NCBI RefSeq assembly: GCF_900055185.1
Contig: NZ_FIZX01000002.1
Span: forward strand, 314,586-378,585
Direction of reading: 5' to 3'
Source: Grimontia celer
GTDB lineage: Bacteria > Pseudomonadota > Gammaproteobacteria > Enterobacterales > Vibrionaceae
DNA: 64,000 bases
In this document: one piece after another, positions 31,001 to 34,314 of the stretch
How positions within the stretch are numbered: position 1 is the first letter of the stretch
How the letters are laid out: each line of letters begins with the position of its first letter
The notes under the pieces: model-generated
Databases searched by the model: none
The model's input: only the letters and a program-made list of their open reading frames with translations
What the model was told of the DNA's origin: nothing
Program-made: the position numbers and the translations under genes

Positions 31001-33855
31001 GAGTAGGTCCAGTTACCGTTCGCATCAATAGTGATTTCACCCCAACGACCTTCAACAGTCTGAGGCATGAAGGTATTGTCGTTGCCGTCCACATCGGTTG
31101 ATGTCAGTTGTCCAGACGTGCTCATGGTGCCATCGGATTCGACAATGGTACCTACGATATCACCCGCGATTTCGGCCGGATCGTTGGTGCCAACGATCGT
31201 CACTATAATTTCGGTTTCTGTACCGTCCAGAGAACGGACAGTGATGGTATCTGTGAGCTGCTCGCCTTCTTTAAGCGCATCAAATTCAGCAGTATTGGAA
31301 GGATCTGATGTGTAGGTCCAGTTACCTGCCCGGTCTATGGTGACTTCGCCGTACTCTCCGTTGAAAGTACCTTCCTGGAAGAAATACTCGCCATAGTCAG
31401 CATCAGACACGTTGATACTGCCACTGGTGGTAATTTGGCTGTCGGTTTCGTTGACGCTCACACTACTCATGCCGCTGAAGACAGCAGTATCATTTGTCCC
31501 GTTAATCGTAATTGTGATGGTTTGCTCAGTGCCATCTTCAGACTGAACAGTGATGGTATCTGTCAGTTGATCGCCTTCGCCGAGGCGGTTAATCGCACCT
31601 TTGTCGTCGTCGGAGCTGTACGTCCAATTGCCGTCTTCATCAATCGTCAGTTCACCCCAGCGCCCTTCAATGGTTTGCGGAGTAAAGGTGTTCTCGCCAT
31701 CAACATCGGTCGCGGTTAACTGTCCTGATGTCGTCATTGTGCCATCGGCTTCGACCACAGTACCGACAATGTCGCCAGCGATTTCTGCAGGATCATTGGT
31801 ACCAATAATGGTGACTTTGATTTCGGTTTCTGTACCGTCCTGTGAACGAACAGTAATGGTATCGACGCGCTGCTCGCCTTCTTTTAGCGAGTCCAATGCG
31901 GCGTTTTGTGCCGGATCAGAGGTATAGGTCCAATTACCTGCACGATCCATAGTCACAGAGCCGAGCTCGCCCACGTAGGTTCCGGCTTCCATGTAGTATT
32001 GGCCGTTGTCAGGGTCAACCACATTGATGGTGCCTGATACGCTGATCACATCATTACTTTCGTAAACATCACGTTCAGCAATTGCGGAGAAAACGGGGAG
32101 GTCATTGACGCCTTCAATGGTCAGAACGATTTGCTGTTCTGTGCCGTCTTCTGAGCGCACTGTGACGACTTCGGTCAGTGTTTCACCTTCCGGTAAACGC
32201 TGAATCGCACCGGTTGGATCTGTGGTGGTATAGGTCCAGTTGCCGTTTTCATCAATAGTCACTTCACCACGCAGTGTGGTAATGGTTTCAGCAATAAATT
32301 TGTTGTCTGTACCGTCAACATCTGCAGCGTTCAGGGTTCCCGTTGCAGTCATGGTTCCGCTTTTATCAACCACAGTAGCGGTGACATCACCGGAAATCTG
32401 AGCTGGGTCGTTAGTGCCTTGGATGTTCAGTGTGATTTCGTGAGTGCTGCCGTCAGAAGCCGTAATCGTCACAACGTCAGTGGCTTTTTCACCCTCACCA
32501 AGCGGAGCAACCAACTCTTTATCGACGGTGTAAACCCAAGCGCCGTTTTCGACGACCAAAGTGCCGTATTCGCCTTTGTAGGTGCCGTTATCCAACGTGG
32601 TTTCATTGTTGGAATCTGGGTCTACAACATTCAGGGTTCCTGAGGCTGAAGCAGGGACTGTCCCGTTGCCGTCCGCTACTGTTGCGGTAGTATCACCTTC
32701 AACAGTAGCGTCATCATCTGTGCGGGTGATGGGGAGTGTTACCGTTTCTTCAACCGTCGTTTTTCCATCGGAGACACTGACGGTGACACTGATTTCTTCA
32801 AGGTTCAGAGTATCGTCGTCAATGGCGGCTGCGCCTGCTTCCGTTAGCACAACTTTGCCGTCTTCAATGGCAAAGTAGCCGTCTGGATCATTAGTGATAG
32901 TAATGGTCAGTGCGTCGCCGTCGCCATCAGTGGCATCAATAGATGCAATCACACTGCCCTCAGAGACATTGTCATCTTCAGTGAGCTCTACAGGTGTGAT
33001 GGTGATTTCTGGAATATCCTCAACCTCTGCGACGCTCACGCTTACGTTGCCAGTCACCGTTGACTGGCCGTCAGTGATTTCGATTGTGAATATGATGGTG
33101 CCGTTGAAGTTTGGTGGAGGTGTCAGCGTAAATGAGCCATCGCTGTTCTCTGTGATGGTTGCGCCTTCAACACTTGATTGAATGCTCGAAACCTGAATGT
33201 TGGCAGTGTCTCCACCAGTAATTGCCCCAAGAATATCAGTGCGGCTGAGAACAATGTCGCCATCTTCCTGAGAGGATATGTTTAGGCCGTTGAACGTCGG
33301 TGTTACGTAACCATTACCGTCATTGGTGCTGTCACTGGAATCACCGCTTCCATCGTCCGCGCCTTCTTCGTTATTTGAAAGTAGTGCGGCAAAGCGGGTG
33401 TTGAAAAGGGTATCAGCTTGCCCCTGAGAAAGCCCTGAAGAAAAAAGTCCTGTGCTGTCAAAGCTGGATATATTGCTGATTCCGCCTGTGGAGGCGTTGT
33501 ATTCAATGACCGATGCAGCTGTGAGTGCCGAGCCACCAGCTTCTTCACCGGCCGCAGTCTCAGTGCCTTCTTTTTGGGTTGGGTCATCGCCTTCTTCAAT
33601 AGCCGCAATGATTTCAGCGACGTCTGAGGGCAGATCAAGACTTTCGAGTCCTTCCTCTCCAACGAGCAACGCCTCATCAAGCACATCAACCTGTTCGCCA
33701 TCTTCTGTTACCAGCCAAGCATTCTTTCCGTTTGGTACAGACAGCACGTCGCCTGTTTGCACCACAGTATTTGCTTCAGCAGGAACCATTTCTCCGTCTG
33801 GTTTCACTACAAATGCTTGTCCAACGACTTGACTGAGAACCAAGTTGATAGCCAT
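16054..33855 (-). CDS. Giant BapA/LapA-type VCBS-repeat RTX adhesin (5933 residues)
   Basis: This is a predicted type I-secreted surface adhesin. Residues 1-160 resemble the LapA/BapA retention region, with two di-alanine sites of the kind cut by LapG protease: T-A-A-G at 100-103 and T-A-A-S at 112-115. Residues 180-385 are cadherin-like. About 40 VCBS-like repeats of roughly 98 residues follow, each with a G-x-W-T-Y core; 16 of them (about 1850-3405) are nearly identical. Inserted modules lie at about 1609-1759, 3419-3579, 3872-4252, 4442-4824, 5119-5289 and 5489-5652. Residues 5755-5820 are calcium-binding RTX nonapeptides (G-G-x-G-x-D), followed by a type I secretion C-terminus. The start has GGGAG seven bases upstream. 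No type I exporter or LapD/LapG gene is in the window. The protein is acidic and almost free of cysteine, as usual for this class. Confidence 0.96.
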   Translation of the reverse strand: MAINLVLSQVVGQAFVVKPDGEMVPAEANTVVQTGDVLSVPNGKNAWLVTEDGEQVDVLDEALLVGEEGLESLDLPSDVAEIIAAIEEGDDPTQKEGTETAAGEEAGGSALTAASVIEYNASTGGISNISSFDSTGLFSSGLSQGQADTLFNTRFAALLSNNEEGADDGSGDSSDSTNDGNGYVTPTFNGLNISSQEDGDIVLSRTDILGAITGGDTANIQVSSIQSSVEGATITENSDGSFTLTPPPNFNGTIIFTIEITDGQSTVTGNVSVSVAEVEDIPEITITPVELTEDDNVSEGSVIASIDATDGDGDALTITITNDPDGYFAIEDGKVVLTEAGAAAIDDDTLNLEEISVTVSVSDGKTTVEETVTLPITRTDDDATVEGDTTATVADGNGTVPASASGTLNVVDPDSNNETTLDNGTYKGEYGTLVVENGAWVYTVDKELVAPLGEGEKATDVVTITASDGSTHEITLNIQGTNDPAQISGDVTATVVDKSGTMTATGTLNAADVDGTDNKFIAETITTLRGEVTIDENGNWTYTTTDPTGAIQRLPEGETLTEVVTVRSEDGTEQQIVLTIEGVNDLPVFSAIAERDVYESNDVISVSGTINVVDPDNGQYYMEAGTYVGELGSVTMDRAGNWTYTSDPAQNAALDSLKEGEQRVDTITVRSQDGTETEIKVTIIGTNDPAEIAGDIVGTVVEADGTMTTSGQLTATDVDGENTFTPQTIEGRWGELTIDEDGNWTYSSDDDKGAINRLGEGDQLTDTITVQSEDGTEQTITITINGTNDTAVFSGMSSVSVNETDSQITTSGSINVSDADYGEYFFQEGTFNGEYGEVTIDRAGNWTYTSDPSNTAEFDALKEGEQLTDTITVRSLDGTETEIIVTIVGTNDPAEIAGDIVGTIVESDGTMSTSGQLTSTDVDGNDNTFMPQTVEGRWGEITIDANGNWTYSTTDEKGAINRLGEGDQLTDTLSVRAEDGTVQTITITIDGTNDAAVFSGKTSATVDEADGQISTSGRAKVSDADYGEYFFQEGTYTGTYGEITIDKAGNWTYTSASENTATFDALDAGDTLPESITVYSLDGTPLTIEITIQGTDDLPVVSGQTGGVLTDTTSGEVQTISGSLSISDVDADDTPTFEDTRIEGEFGVLEMVDGEWTYTLDKEAASALNAGETDTDVITLTASDGTEQKIVITVTGTDDEPVLTGNTVGSISDNGSPTTSGFISVIDPDSDNSPTLPDAEVDGQYGSLTLVDGEWTYTLDPDSVAALPDGETTIDVVTVEASDGSKHEITITITGTDQEPVLTGNTTGTITEGSAALTASGSVELVDVDTGENPTLPNGTTTGQYGSLTLVDGEWTYTLDPDLAQYLDEGETTTDTISITASDGTVHDIVITITGSEDSAVLDGDTTGGVTDETGSLTATGSLTVSDPDSSDNPTLPDTNQQGQYGSFTMVDGNWTYTLDPELAASLDEGVTVTDTITITDSMGGTHELSINVTGTDNAAELTGDTSANLVEGTDITATGSIEVVDADSGDTPVIANTDVDGQYGSFSLVDGEWTYTLDPSVAQGLNAGQTATDTITLTDSENNEHQIVITIEGTADAAVVSGDFTGSVSTETGPVVEVTNLFVFGEDVDGDTEDFNADSQPGDLNFSSTGFSANITDSDGRLNNDGSQSIELNGESYPVSVNATVQYTDAYGNVFTMAVLTVSATEAGEYFGGTGEPMTMLVQIDGPDIVPGTDLTLVDGSYNEVSSINYLDVTDAVTATGQISISDADTNDTPEFANTTIEGQYGTFELVDGNWTYTIDPSKAEALGADDVATETFTLTASDNTQQTITIEVTGTDDAAVITGDMTGSVTDQDTSTSGSINITDPDGGQTATIDNVTIEGEYGTFELVDGEWTYTVDPDKAKPLPEGEEATDSFTLTASDGSTHEIIVTVTGTDDAAVVTGDTTGQVTDQDTSTSGSITVTDPDNGETATIDNVTIEGEYGTFELVDGEWTYTVDPDKAKPLPEGEEATDSFTLTASDGSTHEIIVTVTGTDDAAVVTGDTTGQVTDQDTSTSGSITVTDPDNGETATIDNVTIEGEYGTFELVDGEWTYTVDPDKAKPLPEGEEATDSFTLTASDGSTHEIIVTVTGTDDAAVVTGDTTGQVTDQDTSTSGSITVTDPDNGETATIDNVTIEGEYGTFELVDGEWTYTVDPDKAKPLPEGEEATDSFTLTASDGSTHEIVVTVTGTDDAAIVTGDTTGQVTAQDTSTSGSITVTDPDNGETATIDNVTIEGEYGTFELVDGEWTYTVDPDKAKPLPEGEEATDSFTLTASDGSNHEIIVTVTGTDDAAVVTGDTTGQVTDQDTSTSGSITVTDPDNGETATIDNVTIEGEYGTFELVDGEWTYTVDPDKAKPLPEGEEATDSFTLTASDGSIHEIIVTVTGTDDAAVVTGDTTASITDVDTSATGSITVTDPDNGETATIGNTTIEGNYGTFELVDGNWTYTVDPDKAQALPEGEVATETFTLTASDNSTHEIVVTVEGTNQSAVVTGDTTASITDVDTSATGSITVTDPDNGETATIGNTTIEGNYGTFELVDGNWTYTVDPDKAQALPEGEEATETFTLTASDNSTHEIVVTVEGTNQSAVVTGDTTASITDVDTSATGSITVTDPDNGETATIGNTTIEGNYGTFELVDGNWTYTVDPDKAQALPEGEEATETFTLTASDNSTHEIVVTVEGTNQSAVVTGDTTASITDVDTSATGSITVTDPDSGETATIGNTTVEGNYGTFELVDGNWTYTVDPEKAQALPEGEEATETFTLTASDNSTHEIVVTVEGTNQSAVVTGDTTASITDVDTSATGSITVTDPDSGETATIGNTTIEGNYGTFELVDGNWTYTVDPDKAQALPEGEEATETFTLTASDNSTHEIVVTVEGTNQSAVVTGDTTASITDVDTSATGSITVTDPDSGETATIGNTTIEGNYGTFELLDGNWTYTVDPDKAQALPEGEEATETFTLTASDNSTHEIVVTVEGTNQSAVVTGDTTASITDVDTSATGSITVTDPDSGETATIGNTTIEGNYGTFELVDGNWTYTVDPDKAQALPEGEEATETFTLTASDNSTHEIVVTVEGTNQSAVVTGDTTASITDVDTSATGSITVTDPDSGETATIGNTTIEGNYGTFELLDGNWTYTVDPDKAQALPEGEEATETFTLTASDNSTHEIVVTVEGTNQSAVVTGDTTASITDVDTSATGSITVTDPDSGETATIGNTTIEGNYGTFELVDGNWTYTVDPDKAQTLPEGQEATETFTLMASDNSQHEITVTVEGTDQAAVVTGDTTASLSDTDTSVSGSITVTDPDSGETASISNTDIDGEYGTFSLVDGEWTYTVDPDKAQAISQGDTETETFTLTASDGSTHQITVDVVGTDQAAVVTGTTTGTISTADLSSAIVGNAFIMDENFSVESGEFHTFNFPPSINFSSGGVSVEFTDNDARLDGDNTHNEYTNDSSQTIELNGVTYPANLDYTLQYTDAQGNVYTMAIVDVDTNADGNNYNAIPDNGKVLIQLDGPEITPDTTLTLVPDSYNNIDSLDYDDIAAPVTVSGTIEISDIDTNDSPSFANTTVEGQYGSLTLVDGEWTYTVDRDKVESLGSDDNVQDVITLTATDGTTQNITINISGTDDGSIIAGDVTGSITEDVGAQSVSGTITITDPDSGQTPTIPDATLDGTYGTLELVGGEWTYTVNSDAVQSLAQDQVVTDNITVTASDGNQQVISITLTGTNDAAVVTGDTTGNVTDADASTSGTITVTDPDSGESASISNTTITGEYGTFTLTDGEWTYTVDPAKAQPLTDGETAQDTFTLTASDGSTHDIVMTVTGTDQAGVVSGTTTGSVDAAGFQLNIEVGESISSGNVTTGDSNSAWTTTTTTIDGVPYVISTSFGYDGTTIISRVENDGSLTETDRITYDSTTGVVTSSVTGDITSTVENAGFSVGALGNGLTQSNVSSIDGQPTLFLTSQNSGSISAWQISDNGQLTPNGGLTFGNSQTGIVRENVTFETDDGQTLIFATRPQGDTIDVLTYDPETGDIRETGNSFASGDVVSGIDIVSVGDNTYVTSASEGSVNIYSVDSATGNLTLIDTKPVAEGDGNSVTIYETPDGKTYAIASSSGADVTTVFEIGENGALTQTDTISNAGAYMSTAGYIDGEPVFVAPNPDGGVDLFTIGDDGKLVHQGNVASIENDKTPPVIVQTADGSYYLVDADGNTTSVELNIGTESLITTSGSLDVVDVDGGDTTVFENATVEGTYGTLELVDGNWTYTLDEAKSESLGEGDTALDVITLTATDGTQQDITITVTGTDDLAELTGDVTATVTDTDASVSGSITVVDPDTGDNTTIANTTMQGEYGTFTLTDGEWTYTVDPAKAEPLPEGQSAEDTFTLTASDGSTHDVTVTVTGTDNAGVVTGTTSGSVDAAGFTLNVEEGGSLTGGEVTEADPNANGGRSTTAVTIDGVPYVISTVWGYSGTTIISRVEDDGSLTETDRIVYDRYTGTVTSTSGGDLTAALQEAGIPVGALGNGLTQSNVSSIDGQPTLFLTSQNSGSITTWEVSPDGQLSVTAGLNFGNSQTGIVRENVTFETDDGTELIFATRPQGDTIDTLTYDPDAGTIVENGTSIAGGNVVSGIDIVSNEHGDFLVSSSADMINTYAIDSATGELTLIDSEAVSFSSANTVNFYEADDGTTYAIASSTSGTTVIYEIGEDGSMTQTDVLEGAGAYSSSAGYVDGQPVFVVPNATEGVDLYTIGSDGNLVHQGHITGIENDNTPPVIVQTADGSYYLVDADGNAATVKLEIGESLITTSGSLDVVDVDGGDTTVFENTTVEGTYGTLELVDGNWTYTLDESKSQSLGADQTAQDVITLTATDGTEQTITITVTGTDDKPEVSGDVTAQISEDSQSQTVSGTLSITDVDTNDTPSFANTTVAGQYGALSLVDGEWTYTLSDAAQSLSEGQQVEDVITLTATDGTTQDIVITVTGADDASFISGTTSGSVTEGDAGDVITTSGKLSVSDTDSDNVTIPDSNQSGTYGSLSLVDGEWTYTLDNSKADSLNEGQNVTDTFTVTASDGSTQEVVVNITGSDDAATLTGDTTATISDTSSTSENVTINRGSDGTWDVGEGDNLYLNVSNITSSAAYSNSVGYYVMDGNGNVIRSAIIFDNAHSVNNSSVNINTSGGEKVGLFMIPDGDSKGFNVGSVSLSFGSGGVTAYQGSASGTTFVSESSKNGSNYDYESNSGTYSAWEDIVGGGDRDYNDVVFYVTATQQQDQPISASGSIGVSDVDSGDTPTLPNTTVQGEFGTLVLTNGNWTYTFDESKAQQVDEETLETIVITDSEGGQHEIVIAIQGTDDAPIVTGVFSGAVTEGDYGDKVTVSGNIAISDPDADDTPEFLNTTIQGDYGTLTLTDGVWTYELDDVKAEVLSSSDYVTDTITLTATDGTVQNINVSITGTNDDPFVVGTNTASIVAPDSVTSEFVDIGNAFVLNEGYTFSGGDMQYYGNEPTFQFNDSGSTIRFYDNDATVDGDNYRNEYVQDSSQKVEINGVQYTATYDYQLDYQDSAGNIYSFAVFDVDLDGDGGFKYDSNEQGRVIVQIDGPQITPGLTMDYLRDTPNQPRSMSYSDFTDFSGASLEATGVLSMVDLDVNGSQPEFADTTVNGQYGSLVLADGVWTYTLDPHSTPALGESDTVAEVITLTATNGMQTQVNVTIGGSETAVTNASLNGVSDALDDVIALDDVTFSGSDGNDRIAGSSEVDVLLGNGGDDVIYGNAGNDIIDGGLGDDLLFGGQGNDLLVGGDGSDTYAFLRGDQGTVNEPAVDHIADFDAQQDAINLSDLLNNETTDSLGEYLSFSDDGEGHAMLNISSQGDGNVDQQVVFDNMSVEDMADAYSVDITGMTSEQISSSVIDAMIMQSKMIVD
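16400..16600 (-). other. RTX calcium-binding nonapeptide block of the adhesin
   Basis: Six to seven repeats of the form G-G-x-G-x-D-x-L/I-x lie just before the last 115 residues, for example G-N-G-G-D-D-V-I-Y and G-G-Q-G-N-D-L-L-V. In RTX proteins these fold on binding calcium after export through a type I system, and the C-terminal end carries the secretion signal. Confidence 0.9.
16900..17390 (-). other. Inserted adhesin module X, copy 3
   Basis: About 160 residues interrupt the VCBS array. Shared landmarks with the other two copies are I-G-N-A-F-V-L-N-E, D-N-D-A, a D-S-S-Q-K-V-E-I-N-G stretch, Y-Q-D-S-A-G-N-I-Y-S-F-A and V-Q-I-D-G-P-x-I-T-P-G. I do not recognise a named domain. Confidence 0.7.
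17990..18500 (-). other. DUF4114-like module inside the adhesin
   Basis: About 170 residues break the VCBS series. The module ends with G-G-G-D-R-D-Y-N-D-V-V-F-Y-V, the acidic D-Y-N-D-V signature of DUF4114 domains found in bacterial surface proteins. The preceding region is Ser/Asn/Gly rich with K-V-G-L-F-M-I-P-D-G. Assignment is by motif memory only. Confidence 0.7.
19385..20530 (-). other. Inserted beta-propeller-like adhesin module, copy B
   Basis: About 380 residues of short beta repeats, including L-F-L-T-S-Q-N-S-G-S-I, L-I-F-A-T-R-P-Q-G-D-T-I, Y-A-I-A-S-S and G-Q-P-V-F-V-V-P. They resemble blades of YncE/lactonase-type propellers. It is a paralogue of copy A at about 21100-22240; one or two VCBS repeats separate them. 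The propeller fold is inferred from the recurring blade pattern. Confidence 0.7.
21100..22240 (-). other. Inserted beta-propeller-like adhesin module, copy A
   Basis: This stretch shares with copy B the opening G-S-V-D-A-A-G-F, the segment G-A-L-G-N-G-L-T-Q-S-N-V-S-S-I-D-G-Q, and the closing T-P-P-V-I-V-Q-T-A-D-G-S-Y-Y-L. It is the same inserted module as copy B, diverged by scattered substitutions. Confidence 0.7.
23120..23600 (-). other. Inserted adhesin module X, copy 2
   Basis: About 160 residues with the module X landmarks: I-V-G-N-A-F-I-M-D-E-N, F-T-D-N-D-A-R-L-D-G-D, S-S-Q-T-I-E-L-N-G-V, Y-T-D-A-Q-G-N-V-Y-T-M-A and I-Q-L-D-G-P-E-I-T-P. It is closest to copy 3. Confidence 0.7.
23640..28310 (-). 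repeat. Array of 16 near-identical 294-bp VCBS repeats
   Basis: Sixteen tandem 98-codon units fall in two blocks. About 26550-28310 holds six units of the type K-P-L-P-E-G-E-E-A-T-D-S-F-T; about 23640-26550 holds ten of the type Q-A-L-P-E-G-E-E-A-T-E-T-F-T. Three units at 27358-28239 are almost base-for-base the same. DNA identity well above what protein selection requires points to recent amplification or gene conversion. Confidence 0.92.
24040..25343 (-). repeat. 588-bp higher-order duplication within the VCBS array
   Basis: As far as I can compare by eye, the stretch 24040-24755 is identical to 24628-25343. The offset is 588 bp, exactly two 294-bp units, so a pair of repeats was duplicated as a block. 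The two units of the pair differ from each other (L-L-D-G versus L-V-D-G before N-W-T-Y). Confidence 0.85.
28580..29030 (-). other. Inserted adhesin module X, copy 1
   Basis: About 150 residues (V-T-N-L-F-V-F-G-E-D-V through V-Q-I-D-G-P-D-I-V-P-G-T-D-L-T-L-V), the most diverged of three related inserts. It keeps Q-S-I-E-L-N-G and Y-T-D-A-Y-G-N-V-F-T-M-A. Confidence 0.65.
30560..32410 (-). repeat. Alternating A/B VCBS repeat pairs in the N-terminal third of the adhesin
   Basis: Six repeats alternate between two subtypes. Type A has G-A-I-N-R-L-G-E-G and ends near V-F-S-G. Type B has F-D-A-L-K-E-G-E-Q and ends N-D-P-A-E-I-A-G-D-I-V-G. The duplicating unit here was therefore a pair of about 200 residues, older than the 294-bp array. 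Confidence 0.8.
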
Positions 33856-34314
33856 AACTTTCTCCCAAGAAATAACGACTCATTTTTGTACTAAGTGTTT
33901 GCCTTTTGAGCAGAATATTAAAAGTAGTACATAACCTTCGTCGGTGATAAGAGCGGTCAAGGAAGATCCGTAACTTTTCATTGCAATGTGTTTCATAAGT
34001 GAGATTGGCCGTATCTTTTTTGTGCTCTTGAAAAGCGGAATCACGAATTTGTCTGTTTTAGCGTCAGCAAATGTACACATATGCAACTGAGAAGCTTATA
34101 AATAAGTCAGGTTGAGATTTGGCAGTCACAAGAAAAAGCCACTAGTTTTATAAAGCAATGTAGTGTTTCGCCAATGAGAGAAAGTGAGAAGTTAAGGCCG
34201 CCAAATGCGGCGTTTCTTGCTGGGAAAGGCCAACAGAAACAGGCCACCAACAACATTGATTGGCGATCTCAGCCCAAGACGAACGCGTCTGAAAAAGTCT
34301 GAAAGGAAGGCCTA
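33856..34314. other. Divergent regulatory region between the adhesin and signalling genes
   Basis: This 459-bp gap has no convincing gene. It must hold the promoters of the giant adhesin (minus) and of the hybrid receiver protein (plus). Visible pieces are the adhesin ribosome site (GGGAG before ATG 33855), GGAAGG before ATG 34315, and a small hairpin GCCGC-CAAAT-GCGGC at 34197-34211 followed by GTTTCTT, which could be a weak terminator. I see no clear sigma-54 or sigma-70 boxes. Confidence 0.6.

Noticed and set aside
16511-33832. Many long open frames on the plus strand and in other minus frames inside the giant adhesin
   Set aside because: They are out-of-frame shadows created by the repetitive, stop-poor VCBS sequence. 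They recur with the same period as the repeats and have no ribosome sites or recognisable domains.
33880-34086. A 68-residue open frame on the minus strand upstream of the adhesin
   Set aside because: No ribosome site, no family resemblance, and it overlaps the region that must hold two divergent promoters.
34197-34217. Small RNA ending at the GCCGC/GCGGC hairpin
   Set aside because: The T tract is short and interrupted and no promoter was recognised, so the evidence is too thin for an ncRNA call.
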